Source: Candidatus Onthovicinus excrementipullorum
GTDB lineage: Bacteria > Bacillota > Clostridia > Oscillospirales > Acutalibacteraceae
Assembly: GCA_018712345.1 (NCBI GenBank)
Contig: DVHG01000002.1
Location: 1 to 64,000, forward strand
Direction of reading: 5' to 3'
Length of the DNA stretch: 64,000 bases
The first letter of the stretch is position 1. Every line of letters starts with the position of its first letter. Both the position numbers and the translations under genes were made by a program. The notes under the pieces were generated by a model. The model ran no database searches, was not told where the DNA came from, and worked only from the letters and a program-made list of their open reading frames with translations. Positions 24,095 to 32,971 of the stretch are shown in pieces.

Positions 24095-24730
24095 ATGTTA
24101 CTCACTCAAGCGGACGCTCAAAAATCCGATCCCACTATACCGGAGCGATCTGGGACCGCTTATGGCGGAAGAAGGCGGGATGCAGTTGTGTTTATGGTAC
24201 TCGCCTGTGCGGCGGCGGCCCTGTGTCTGCTTCTCCTGTGGAGCCGCGGCTGTCTCTCCGTGGCCCAGCGTTCGACGTCGCCGGACGGCAGTACGCGCAT
24301 CATCGCCTACGATCGCAATTTATCTGGCGCCTTTCCGTCGTCCGAGGGGGTCACGATTCGTGTGATCGGGGACGGCGATCACCATTATGGCGGCGTGTCC
24401 TTTGAAAACTCCTGGTGGTCTCCGGACAGCCGGTACTTTTTGCTCTCCCTGGTGCAGGACGGGGAACCGGAGCTGTTTTTGGAGGACTATGAGAAAAATG
24501 CCGTAGTCGTCCTGGGTGGGCGGTTCAACGGCGCACTTTGGAAAAACAGCGATTTTCCGGATCTCGTCTATGATGGCAGCGGCAATCCGGAAATTGCATT
24601 CCGATTCGAGCAGTGGGAGGAGCAGAGCGGCGTCTTCCGAATGCGCTATTGGTATACGGATACGCACGACCGTGCACATGCGGGCCTTTGCCGATTTGAC
24701 TGCGAGGACGGGATGCTGTGGACTCTCTGA
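24095..24730 (+). CDS. Membrane-anchored protein of unknown function
   Basis: The ATG at 24095 follows GGAGGAGGTCATTTGCG. 211 residues: about 30 polar residues, a hydrophobic helix (near 33-51), then an exported beta-rich domain with PDGSTRIIAYDRNLSG, SFENSWWSPDSRYFLLSLVQDGEPELFLEDYE and IAFRFEQWEEQSGVFRMRYWYTD. The WSPDSRYFLL motif resembles the blades of beta-propellers but the protein is too short for a full one. Not identified. Confidence 0.7.
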   Translation: MLLTQADAQKSDPTIPERSGTAYGGRRRDAVVFMVLACAAAALCLLLLWSRGCLSVAQRSTSPDGSTRIIAYDRNLSGAFPSSEGVTIRVIGDGDHHYGGVSFENSWWSPDSRYFLLSLVQDGEPELFLEDYEKNAVVVLGGRFNGALWKNSDFPDLVYDGSGNPEIAFRFEQWEEQSGVFRMRYWYTDTHDRAHAGLCRFDCEDGMLWTL

Positions 24731-25138
24731 GAAAAGTTGATTGAAAAGTGTGATAAAATTATTGATACAAGTTGTTTTGATACATCTAAATGCAGCCTTT
24801 TCCCTGTTCGAAATAGAACCCGGAGATCAATTGACACCGCGCAGAATGCTGTATTTCCACTTTGTTAAAAACATGAATATCAGTCGGCTCAAAAAGTGAA
24901 ACTCGACATATTTGAGTGAAAATTTAGTGCAAAAATGACATTTTTGGGGGAATGGATTTCGGAATGCCCTCGGCTGCAATCTGGATTTGAGAAAGAAAAA
25001 AGGCGCTTATCAAGAGCGCCCTTTCGGGAAAGCGTCTCCGTAAGGGAGAGGCTTCGTAAGGAAGTTCTCTCCCTTCGGTTTTTGTAATCAGCCGGAATGA
25101 TTGAAATTGTAGGAAAACCAATCATATTGGAGGATTAC
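24731..25138. other. AT-rich non-coding stretch, left part of an acquired island
   Basis: No gene with support. Base composition falls sharply compared with the DNA to the left. It contains the attenuator-like hairpins described at 25002-25083. Confidence 0.6.
25002..25083 (+). promoter_or_regulatory. Attenuator-like leader before the broken tnpV gene
   Basis: Hairpin GGCGCT/AGCGCC (25002-25020), then a 9-bp stem AAGGGAGAG (25042-25050)/CTCTCCCTT (25067-25075) followed by CGGTTTTT, which looks like a terminator. An alternative pairing, TCTCC-GTAA-GGGAGA at about 25035-25049, would block the terminator stem. This arrangement is seen in leaders of resistance and transposon genes. Confidence 0.55.
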
Positions 25139-25428
25139 AGAATGAAACAGCGTTACACAGATAAAAGGATGGGTATCTGCCTTACTCTTCATGGCGATGA
25201 TTATCTGCCTTATCTTACTTTACTCGCCGAAAAAGGAACAAAACCTATCGGCGTATGGGGCAAAGGCGTTTACAATATCTGAAAGAATACCACAGAAATA
25301 CATGCGCGAACCTTCTCACAAATGGAAAACCGAACAACTACCATGCCGTCTCAGCTTATAAAACAAATGGCGGAGCGTGATGTCATAACCGAAAAGGGTC
25401 AAATGAGAAAATCAAATACTAAGCGGCA
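25139..25428 (+). pseudogene. tnpV: Broken tnpV (transposon-encoded protein)
   Basis: Three reading frames together spell a TnpV protein: YLPYLTLLAEKGTKPIGVWG in the first frame (ends at 25282), RLQYLKEYHRNTCANLLTNG from about 25270 in a shifted frame, and LIKQMAERDVITEKGQMR from about 25360 in the next. From memory TnpV reads TLP..E..PIGVWGQRHLRYLKEYKRVTYTNLLTSGKLNAYL and then LVEQMAE..GVTEQLKAEN. At least two frameshifts and a lost C-terminus make it dead. TnpV travels on conjugative and mobilisable elements of gut Firmicutes, so this marks an old insertion. Confidence 0.75.
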
Positions 25429-25980
25429 AAACTAAATCGTATTTATGTGACAGCAACAGAAATAATCCAACAAGCACCATCTATATTTAATTAAATTCAC
25501 CAGTTAACCGAGTAGTACCACCGCCTCTATAAGCAGCAAATACCGTCTTAGCGCCGGAAACAAAAGCATAGCACTGAAATATTGGTTTTTTTGTTCTCAT
25601 AACTGTGCCGACATGATGCCCACTACATCAAAATTTGTGCGAAGCATACTTGCGCTTTAAATTGGTGCTGAATTTCATCTCGAAATATTTCCTGTGTGTT
25701 TTTTCGCAATTTCCATATATTCAATTGATGTGATATTATGGCACAAAAGCGATATGATATATATTACATTCACAAGAAAATTGTAGGCATCAACTTTTAG
25801 TCAACGTAATCAATTGCTGTTTTTGAACCAGAAAAAAATTGCCTTATATTGCGATAAATATTCTCCAAAATGGCGGGTTTTCTAAAAAAACCAGCACATT
25901 TTCGTAATTTTTGTATTAATTGTTATGATGATATTATTATGAAAGAAAGTATCACACAATTATAAAAACAGGAGAAAAAT
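25429..25980. other. AT-rich stretch without a recognised gene
   Basis: About 550 bases. Short decaying frames on both strands but none that I can match. The immediate upstream part of the glycosidase gene (AGGAG 5 bases before ATG) is intact. Confidence 0.5.
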
Positions 25981-27942
25981 ATGATGATAAAAAAGAAAAA
26001 GAATTTAGAAAAAGTTCCGAGATTTGCTTCTTGGGCGTTGATGAACAAACCGTTTAAAAATGAAAAGCATTATTTGCATGAAAGTAAAATATGCTTTGAT
26101 GTTAAAGCGGGTGAAGAGTATACAAATCACGTAGAAATGAGTGGGTTTTACTGCTCGTCTATTATCAGTTACGGCAGTGATGCAAACGGATTTGTCCGTT
26201 TTATGAGACACGTCGTTTTCCCAACCTTAAGAGTAAATCCGAATTTAACCGACAGTCATCTCGCCTGTAACTTCAACGGTGCTGTTATTGAAATTAATGG
26301 CATGCAATCAAACGAAAAAGCAGTCAGATTTGTTTTTGACGGGATTTTGAATGTATACTCTATAATCGGCGATTTCCAAATACACAGAAAAATATTTACA
26401 GCGCCGGACAGTCCGTCACTTGTCGAAATAATTGAAGTAGAAAACGGCTCAAAACAGACGGCAAATATTAACATTACAGGACTGGAAAGTGAAAAACTAA
26501 TTTCATCTGAATACTGTGTCGGATTTAATGGCTATAAACTATTTACACAAATCGATAAACACGAAGTACGGATTGCGCCCGGTGAAACAGATCAATTTTA
26601 TGTTGCCTATGGTGCTTGCAGCGGGAGCGAAAACTTAATTGTAAATTGTATTGAAGAACATAAAAAACGAACGGACTTTTTAATGCGTCTGAAATCTATA
26701 TTTGTTGTCGATACTCCTGATGAAAAAATCAACATCATGGCATATTATGCAAAAATAAGGGCTGCTGAAAGCATATACAAAACGAAGGCGGGCTTAATGC
26801 ATTCTCCCGGCGGTGGAGCATATTATGCAGCGCTTTGGACCAATGACCAGTGCGAATACATAAATCCTTTATTCGCAAATCTGGGTTATGAAACAGCCGT
26901 AAAGCAAAGTCTGAACTGCTATAAGATGTATCAAAAGTATATTAATCCCAAAAAGGCTTTGATAACAAGTATTATTTCTCAGGGAGACGGCATATGGCAC
27001 GGTGCCAAAGATCGAGGCGACAGTGCTATGTATGCCTATGGCTGTTCACGCTTTTTATTGGCTTTGGGTGACAAAAAAATTGCCGAAAAATATATCCAAG
27101 GGATCAGAGATTGTCTCACATATACGATCTCAAAGAAAAATCGATTTGGCGTCATAAAAAGCGATTCCGATGAACTGGAAAATCGGTTTAAAAGCGGAAA
27201 AGCCAATCTTTGCACATCATGTCTTGCATACGATGCATTCTTAAGCACAGCATACCTTGAAAAGGACTTGGGAAATCAACAGCGCGCTGATAGATATTTT
27301 AAAGAAGCAGGCAATTTGAAAAACGCAATAGAAGCATATTTCGGAAAAAATATTGAAAATTATGAAACCTATATGTATTGCAAAGGTGAAAAGCATTTGC
27401 GTTCTTGGATTTCTATTCCTTTAGCAGTCGGCATTTTCACAAGAAAAGATGAAACTGCCAAAGCGCTTTTATCACCCGGATTGCATGTTCAGGAAGGGTT
27501 TGTCACAAGAAGCGGTGAAAAAACTTTTTGGGACAGATCGACCCTTTATGCAATTAGAGGATTATTTTATGCAGGATTCGCCGATGAAGCAAATGAATTG
27601 CTGAAAACTTATTCCCGTGCAAGACTTTTAGGAGAGCATATTCCTTATGCGGTTGAGGCGTTCCCCGAAGGAAACCAGTCGCATTTATCTGCTGAAAGCG
27701 GTTTGTATCTGCGCATTTTTACCGAAGGTATTGTTGGCTATCGCCCAACAGGATTTAAGAGCTTTGAATTAAAGCCTGATTTACCTTCGGATTGGAATCA
27801 TATGGAGATAAACAATATTAAACTATGCGGCGAAACGGCAGATATTAAGATTATCCGAAAAGAAGAAAACTATGAGATGATCGTTAAAACTGCCGATAAA
27901 GAAATAAAATGTGCGGGAAAAAATGCAGAAATTAGATTTTAG
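25981..27942 (+). CDS. Six-hairpin (alpha/alpha-barrel) glycosidase-like protein, AT-rich
   Basis: 653 residues; start at 25981 (MMIKKKK) or the next codon, after AGGAG. About 1-230 are beta-rich (HVEMSGFYCSSIISYGSDANGFVRF, PSLVEIIEVENGSKQTANINITG). The rest is helical with features of six-hairpin glycosidases: GAYYAALWTNDQCEYINPLFANLGY, GDGIWHGAKDRGDSAMYAYGCSRFLLALGD, KTFWDRSTLYAIRGLFYAGFADEANELL and HIPYAVEAFPEGNQSHLSAESGLYLRIFTEGIVGYRPTGF; the acidic residues in WTNDQCE and AVEAFPEG are candidates for catalysis. The exact GH family is not clear to me (GH78/GH63/GH15-like clans). No signal peptide, so it works inside the cell on an imported sugar. Codon use (AAA, ATA, AAT) is unlike all neighbours: acquired DNA. 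Confidence 0.7.
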   Translation: MMIKKKKNLEKVPRFASWALMNKPFKNEKHYLHESKICFDVKAGEEYTNHVEMSGFYCSSIISYGSDANGFVRFMRHVVFPTLRVNPNLTDSHLACNFNGAVIEINGMQSNEKAVRFVFDGILNVYSIIGDFQIHRKIFTAPDSPSLVEIIEVENGSKQTANINITGLESEKLISSEYCVGFNGYKLFTQIDKHEVRIAPGETDQFYVAYGACSGSENLIVNCIEEHKKRTDFLMRLKSIFVVDTPDEKINIMAYYAKIRAAESIYKTKAGLMHSPGGGAYYAALWTNDQCEYINPLFANLGYETAVKQSLNCYKMYQKYINPKKALITSIISQGDGIWHGAKDRGDSAMYAYGCSRFLLALGDKKIAEKYIQGIRDCLTYTISKKNRFGVIKSDSDELENRFKSGKANLCTSCLAYDAFLSTAYLEKDLGNQQRADRYFKEAGNLKNAIEAYFGKNIENYETYMYCKGEKHLRSWISIPLAVGIFTRKDETAKALLSPGLHVQEGFVTRSGEKTFWDRSTLYAIRGLFYAGFADEANELLKTYSRARLLGEHIPYAVEAFPEGNQSHLSAESGLYLRIFTEGIVGYRPTGFKSFELKPDLPSDWNHMEINNIKLCGETADIKIIRKEENYEMIVKTADKEIKCAGKNAEIRF

Positions 27943-28060
27943 TAATAATCAATATTTAAAAAAGCATAGGCTGTTTAAATTTCGAACCGTCTGCACCCAC
28001 AGGAATAACGGGCATCGGATTGCGGCACTACAATCCGAAAAAAAGATATAATATAATCCT

Positions 28061-28090
28061 TGGGGCACCTTCCTTACAGAGGGTGCCCCA
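28061..28090 (-). terminator. Hairpin after serS
   Basis: Perfect 9-bp stem TGGGGCACC/GGTGCCCCA with a 12-base loop, 20 bases beyond the serS stop. On the minus strand it is followed by AAGGATTAT, so the T-run is poor. Confidence 0.6.
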
Positions 28091-28109
28091 ACGGAGGCGT
28101 TTTTCTTTT

Positions 28110-29414
28110 TTACTTCTTTGGCACCAGCAGCCCCTTGCCGCCCATATAGGGGCGCAGGACCTCCGGGATTTTGACCGTGCCGTCCGCCTGAAGGTTGTTC
28201 TCCAGGAAGGCGATCAGCATGCGCGGCGGGGCCACGCATGTGTTGTTGAGCGTGTGGGCCAGATACGGCTTGCCGTCCTCCCCTTTGATGCGGATCTTCA
28301 GGCGGCGCGCCTGTGCATCGCCCAGGTTGGAGCAGGAGCAGACCTCGAAGTACTTCTGCTGGCGGGGCGACCATGCCTCAATGTCGCAGGACTTGACCTT
28401 CAGGTCCGCCAGATCGCCGGAACAGCACTCGAGCTGCCGTACCGGGATATCGAGTGAGCGGAACAGCTCCACAGAGTTGTGCCACAGCTTATCATACCAG
28501 ACCATGCTCTCCTCGGGCCGGCAGACAACGATCATCTCCTGCTTCTCAAACTGGTGAATTCGGTAGATGCCGCGCTCCTCAATGCCATGCGCGCCTTTTT
28601 CCTTGCGGAAGCAGGGGGAGTAGGAGGTGAGCGTCAGCGGCATATCCGCCTCGGGCAGGATCTGATCCTGGAAGCGCCCGATCATGGAGTGCTCACTTGT
28701 GCCGATCAGGTAGAGATCCTCCCCCTCGATCTTGTACATCATGGCGTCCATCTCGGGGAAGGACATCACGCCCTCCACCACGCTGCCGTGGATCATGAAC
28801 GGCGGGATCACATACGTAAAGCCCTTGTCGATCATGAAGTCGCGCGCGTAGGCGAGCACGGCCTCGTGCAGGCGGGCGATATCGCCCAGCAGGTAATAAA
28901 AGCCGTTGCCGGCCACACGGCGCCCGGCATCCAGATCCAGGCCGCCGAAGGACTCCATGATATCGGCGTGATAGGGGATCTCAAAATCCGGCACGACCGG
29001 ATCGCCGAACCGCTGGATCTCCACATTGCAGGAATCGTCCGGACCGATCGGAACGCTCGGATCAATCATCTGCGGGATGACCATCATGCGGTCGCGGATC
29101 TCCTTCTGGAGCTCCTCTTCTCGCACTTCCAGCTCCTTGAGACGGTCCGCATTGGCGGTGACCTGCGCTTTCACAGCCTCCGCCTCAGCCAGCTTGGCGG
29201 GGTCTTTTTTTGCCTGCCCCATCAGCATGCCGATCTGCTTGGAGAGCGCATTGCGCGAGGCGCGCAGCTCGCTGGCCTCCGTGACGGCGGAGCGGTATTC
29301 CTCATCCAGCCGAATGACCTCATCCACGAGGGGGAGCTTTTGGTCCTGAAATTTTTTCTTGATATTCTCCTTGACTGCATCCGGATTTTCCCGAACAAAT
29401 TTAATATCCAGCAT
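28110..29414 (-). CDS. serS: Serine--tRNA ligase
   Basis: 434 residues. Residues 1-110 form the tRNA-binding coiled-coil arm (MLDIKFVRENPDAVKENIKKKF to ELEVREEELQKEIRD). The class II catalytic core follows: TSEHSMIGRF, motif 2 CFRKEKGAHGIEERGIYRIHQFEKQEM, and motif 3 near TLNNTCVAPPRMLIAFLENN. The last differs from the common GxxxGR form but keeps the arginine, as in a known second group of SerRS. It charges tRNA-Ser. Placed 12 bases after parB, without a T-box leader, so it is probably read through from the parAB operon. Confidence 0.96.
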   Translation of the reverse strand: MLDIKFVRENPDAVKENIKKKFQDQKLPLVDEVIRLDEEYRSAVTEASELRASRNALSKQIGMLMGQAKKDPAKLAEAEAVKAQVTANADRLKELEVREEELQKEIRDRMMVIPQMIDPSVPIGPDDSCNVEIQRFGDPVVPDFEIPYHADIMESFGGLDLDAGRRVAGNGFYYLLGDIARLHEAVLAYARDFMIDKGFTYVIPPFMIHGSVVEGVMSFPEMDAMMYKIEGEDLYLIGTSEHSMIGRFQDQILPEADMPLTLTSYSPCFRKEKGAHGIEERGIYRIHQFEKQEMIVVCRPEESMVWYDKLWHNSVELFRSLDIPVRQLECCSGDLADLKVKSCDIEAWSPRQQKYFEVCSCSNLGDAQARRLKIRIKGEDGKPYLAHTLNNTCVAPPRMLIAFLENNLQADGTVKIPEVLRPYMGGKGLLVPKK

Positions 29415-29426
29415 GTTACTACCTCT

Positions 29427-30278
29427 TTATCCTAATTTTTCCAGTTTTCTGGTCAGCTCTGCCAGGTCTTCCTCACTGTAATATTCCAACTCGATTTTCC
29501 CCTTTGTTCCGCCGCTGAGCTTGACGGGACGGCCAAAGTACTCCGTCAGTGCGAGCTGTGCCTCCTCAATAAAGACGGGGCGGCGCGCGGTCTTGGCCGG
29601 CTTTTTAGGCTTGCTCTTGGGCTCCTTGGCCAGATTCTCCGCCTCGCGGACGGACAGGCCCTTCTCTGCGATCTCCTGTGCGGCGGACAGAATGGCGTCC
29701 GGATCGTCCAGGGAGAGCAGCGCGCGCGCATGGCCCTGTGTCAGCTTTCCCTGCCGGATCATTTCACGCACCGGCTGTGGGAGGTGAAGCAGGCGCAGGG
29801 CATTGGCTACCGCGGGGCGCGATTTGCCGAGCTTTTGCGCGGCCGCCTCCTGGGTGAGCGAATAGGTTTCGATCAGCTGTGCGATTCCCTCGGCCTCCTC
29901 GATGGGATCCAGATCCTCGCGCTGAAGGTTCTCGACGAGGGCGATCTCCATGGTTTCGCTGTCCGAAAGCTCACGCACGACAGCCGGGACCTCCGTCAGA
30001 CCGGCCAGACGCGATGCACGCCACCGCCGCTCTCCGGCCACAATTTGATAGATTCCGCCCCCGATGGGGCGTACAAGGAGCGGCTGAATGACGCCATGCT
30101 CGGCGATGCTGTCCGCCAGTTCCTTGAGTGATGCGTCGTCAAACTGCTTACGGGGCTGATCGCGGTTTGGTTCAATATCGGAGATGGAGAGCATGTGTGC
30201 GCTCTCCGCATCCTCAGTGGAATTGTCCATAAACAGGGCGTCCAGGCCCTTGCCGAGGCCGCCTTTTTTTACTGCCAT
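29427..30278 (-). CDS. parB: Chromosome partitioning protein ParB (Spo0J)
   Basis: 283 residues from the ATG at 30278 (MAVKKGGLGKGLDALF), the classical ParB start; the longer upstream frame is ignored. N-terminal CTP-binding fold with GERRWRASRLAGL and ENLQREDLDPIEEAEGIAQL; HTH LTQEAAAQKLGKSRPAVANALRLLHLP; linker and C-terminal dimer domain ending EEDLAELTRKLEKLG. It loads at parS and slides as a clamp to organise the origin region. Its parS sites are at 31154 and 32950. Overall gene order rsmG-noc-parA-parB is that of B. subtilis. Confidence 0.96.
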   Translation of the reverse strand: MAVKKGGLGKGLDALFMDNSTEDAESAHMLSISDIEPNRDQPRKQFDDASLKELADSIAEHGVIQPLLVRPIGGGIYQIVAGERRWRASRLAGLTEVPAVVRELSDSETMEIALVENLQREDLDPIEEAEGIAQLIETYSLTQEAAAQKLGKSRPAVANALRLLHLPQPVREMIRQGKLTQGHARALLSLDDPDAILSAAQEIAEKGLSVREAENLAKEPKSKPKKPAKTARRPVFIEEAQLALTEYFGRPVKLSGGTKGKIELEYYSEEDLAELTRKLEKLG

Positions 30279-30291
30279 TGGGATTGCCTCC

Positions 30292-31071
30292 TCACTGTTT
30301 TTTGATAAATCCGTTCCGCGCGAGGAATTCCTCGGCAAACTGATCGTAGGACTGGCTCCCGCGTGATCCGCGGTCATAGTACATGACGGGCTTGCCGAAG
30401 CTCGGCGCCTCGGAGAGCCGGACGTTGCGGGGGATCGCGGTGGCGTACACCTTGTCCCGGAAGAACCGCTTCACCTCATCCACAACCTGCTGCGTCAGAT
30501 TCAGGCGGCCGTCGTACATCGTCAGCAGCACGCCCTCCGTGTCCAGCGCGGGGTTATAGAGGCGGCGCACCTGCCGAACGGTGTTGATGAGCTGCGAGAG
30601 GCCCTCCAGCGCATAGTACTCACACTGGATCGGGACCATAAACGTATCGGAGGCGCACAGCGCGTTGATTGTAATCAGGCCGAGGGAGGGCGGGCAGTCG
30701 AGGAGGATAAAGTCGTAATCCTCCCGAATGCTGCCAAGCGCATACTTCAGCCTGGATTCCCGGCGGTCGGCGTCTGCCAGCTCCAGCTCCGCCCCGGCGA
30801 GATCAATGTTGGCGGGCAGGATGTCCACCATCTGGTACATGCTGTGAACGATTGCCTGGGCCGCCGGCGTGTCATTGATGAGAATGTCATAGGTGGAGTA
30901 GTGGATGGATTTTTTGTTGACGCCCATACCGCTGGTCGTATTCCCCTGGGGATCGATATCTACCAGCAGGGTGCGGAACCCGCGTGCGCCGATGGCTGCA
31001 GCCAGATTGACGGCTGTGGTCGTCTTGCCGACCCCGCCCTTTTGGTTGACGATTGAAATGATTTTGCCCAT
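30292..31071 (-). CDS. parA: Chromosome partitioning ATPase ParA (Soj)
   Basis: 259 residues. Deviant Walker A NQKGGVGKTTT (Lys11 and Lys16), DIDPQGN, LLDCPPSLGLITINAL, all canonical Soj. It cooperates with ParB on the origin region and in many Firmicutes also touches DnaA. It starts 82 bases downstream of the parS at 31154-31169 (minus-strand direction) and precedes parB by 13 bases. Confidence 0.97.
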   Translation of the reverse strand: MGKIISIVNQKGGVGKTTTAVNLAAAIGARGFRTLLVDIDPQGNTTSGMGVNKKSIHYSTYDILINDTPAAQAIVHSMYQMVDILPANIDLAGAELELADADRRESRLKYALGSIREDYDFILLDCPPSLGLITINALCASDTFMVPIQCEYYALEGLSQLINTVRQVRRLYNPALDTEGVLLTMYDGRLNLTQQVVDEVKRFFRDKVYATAIPRNVRLSEAPSFGKPVMYYDRGSRGSQSYDQFAEEFLARNGFIKKQ

Positions 31072-31153
31072 ATTGTGCCCCCTGTCTTGATACGCCCGGG
31101 ACAGCGCCCGGGCGGCTGAATTTTATTGTACCACAGACCGGGGTAAAAGTAAA

Positions 31154-31169
31154 TGTTTCACGTGAAACA
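31154..31169. other. parS site 1, perfect palindrome
   Basis: TGTTTCACGTGAAACA, exact 16-bp ParB-binding site, in the gap between noc and parA. Confidence 0.95.
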
Positions 31170-31271
31170 TGAAAAAGAGAAAAAGCAGGCAAAACGCCTG
31201 CTTTTTCCCGGATATGGGGTGTGAGAGAAAGATATGGCGGACAGCGGGTGGATGGGCCGCTGTCCGTATGC

Positions 31272-32132
31272 TTAACGGCTGCCAGTCCTCAGAGAGGGCT
31301 CGCGGCCGGAAGCCGGCATGCGGTAGGCGACGGCCTTTGGGATGCGGACCGTGTAGGTGATGAAGTTTTCATCCTCCGTCTTTTCACTGTCCGCCTCAAT
31401 ACCGGACCGGCGCATCGTATCGATAGCGTGTCCAATCGTATTGAGGAAAATACGCACGTCGCGGAACAAAAAGCGCACGTTTTTGTTTTTGTGCGCCTTT
31501 GGGGCCAGGCGGGATGCGATGAGCTTTTCCGTCTGGGAGACATTCAGGTCGTCACGGATCACCTGATCGAGGACTTCCTGCCGCTCCTTTTCCTGATCAA
31601 GCTTCAGCAGTGCACGCGCGTGGCGTTCCGTCAGGCCGGCGCGTTCAATCTGGGCGCACATTCTGGGGGAGAGGCGGAGGAGACGCAGCTTGTTGGAGAG
31701 GGTGGACTGCGCCTTGCCCAGCCGCAGGGCCATTTCCTCCTGCGTGAGCCCGTAGTGGTCCATCAGGCTCTCGATGGCACGGGCCTCCTCAAAGAAGTTC
31801 AGGTCCTCCCGCTGCAAATTTTCAATCAGGGCAAATACGGCGGACTGTTCACTCCGCGCCCGGATCACGATGCAGGGGATCGAACTCATCCCAATCATTT
31901 TGGCGGCGCGCAAACGCCGTTCCCCGGCAATGAGCTCATATCCACCGGCCTCCCGTGTGCGGACACTGACGGGCTGAAGCATCCCGTTCTCATGGATGCT
32001 CTGTGCCAGCCCCTCCAGCTCGTCCATTGAAAAGCGGCGGCGCGGCTGATCCGGATTTGGATAAATCTCATCCCGCGGGATCATCAGAATGCTCCCCGCC
32101 GCGGGAGGAAGCGATTTCTTTTCATGCACCAT
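31272..32132 (-). CDS. noc: Noc-like ParB paralogue (nucleoid occlusion by position)
   Basis: 286 residues with the ParB fold: IPRDEIYPNPDQPRRRFSMDEL, GERRLRAAKMIGMS, ENLQREDLNFFEEARAIESL, and HTH LTQEEMALRLGKAQSTLSNKLRLLRL. It lies between rsmG and parA, exactly where noc sits in B. subtilis. Noc binds its own sites (ATTTCCCGGGAAAT-like) and the membrane to keep FtsZ off the nucleoid. The N-terminus MVHEKKSLPPAAGSILM does not show the clear amphipathic helix of Bacillus Noc, so it may be an ordinary second ParB. Start supported by GGAGGG 7 bases upstream. C-terminus about 80 residues, basic and divergent. Confidence 0.8.
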   Translation of the reverse strand: MVHEKKSLPPAAGSILMIPRDEIYPNPDQPRRRFSMDELEGLAQSIHENGMLQPVSVRTREAGGYELIAGERRLRAAKMIGMSSIPCIVIRARSEQSAVFALIENLQREDLNFFEEARAIESLMDHYGLTQEEMALRLGKAQSTLSNKLRLLRLSPRMCAQIERAGLTERHARALLKLDQEKERQEVLDQVIRDDLNVSQTEKLIASRLAPKAHKNKNVRFLFRDVRIFLNTIGHAIDTMRRSGIEADSEKTEDENFITYTVRIPKAVAYRMPASGREPSLRTGSR

Positions 32133-32250
32133 AATAAAAGCCCTCCGTAAAAGTGGTGACGGAACCTCGCCCTATTCCAAGGATAGCACGAATATTCCAA
32201 AAGTCCAGCATTTTACGTCGGGCAAAAGGGACGGGGATCGACACAGCGTG

Positions 32251-32970
32251 TCAGGAACCGATTTTTCGTTTGGCGATCTGTGCCGAAGGGCGCGGGTATT
32301 TTGGCGGAGTGTGCGATGTTTTTTCAACGGTCAAAATGTTCCGTTCCGCCGATTCCCCCAGAGTGAAATGATGAAACGCAATTTTTCCGCCGCCCAGCCG
32401 GGAGACGGCGGGGCGGGCCGCCTGCAGTTCATTTTCTGCGTCCGGCCCTTTCATGGCGGCAAAAATCCCGCCGATGCGGGTGAACGGCAGGCAGTATTCG
32501 CACAGCGTGTCCATCGCGGCGACGGCTCTGGCGGTCACAAAGTCAAACTGTTCGCGGTAATCCGGCCTGCGGCCGAGTTCTTCCGCCCGGGCGTGGACTA
32601 CATCGGCGTGCAGTCCCAGTGCGTTTAAAACATCCTGAATGAACCGCAGCTTTTTCTGTGTGGAATCGAGCAGGGTCCATTTCAGGTCCGGACGGGCGAT
32701 CAGCAGCACCAGCCCGGGGAAGCCGGCACCTGTTCCCACGTCAATGCAGCGGGCGCCCTGTGGGATATCCACCGCTGCGAGAACTGTCAGACTGTCCGCG
32801 AAGTGCTTGACAGCGATCTCCGCAGGCTCTATGATCGCCGTCAAATTGACGCGGGTGTTATAATCGATCAGCATTTCGGCATAGCGGTCAAGCCTTTCGA
32901 TTGCCGTTTCGTCAATTAAAACGCCCAAATGTGATAGAGCCTGAAGCAATGTTTCACGTGGAACAATCAT
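32251..32970 (-). CDS. rsmG: 16S rRNA (guanine-527-N7) methyltransferase
   Basis: 239 residues from the ATG at 32970 (MIVPRETLLQALSHLG), which follows AGGAG by 8 bases; the ATG 18 bases upstream has no such box. SAM-binding motif I is CIDVGTGAGFPGLVLLIARPD; NLTAIIEP and DFVTARAVAAMDTLCEY are typical of RsmG/GidB. It methylates G527 in the 530 loop; loss gives low streptomycin resistance. The second parS is built into codons 2-7 (VPRET). It meets mnmG with a 1-base gap to a small overlap depending on start. The C-terminal 25 residues are basic. Confidence 0.95.
   Translation of the reverse strand: MIVPRETLLQALSHLGVLIDETAIERLDRYAEMLIDYNTRVNLTAIIEPAEIAVKHFADSLTVLAAVDIPQGARCIDVGTGAGFPGLVLLIARPDLKWTLLDSTQKKLRFIQDVLNALGLHADVVHARAEELGRRPDYREQFDFVTARAVAAMDTLCEYCLPFTRIGGIFAAMKGPDAENELQAARPAVSRLGGGKIAFHHFTLGESAERNILTVEKTSHTPPKYPRPSAQIAKRKIGS
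32950..32965. other. parS site 2 inside rsmG
   Basis: TGTTTCACGTGGAACA, which read on the minus strand is TGTTCCACGTGAAACA, a standard form of parS. It encodes VPRET of RsmG. Confidence 0.92.
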
Positions 32971-32971
32971 G

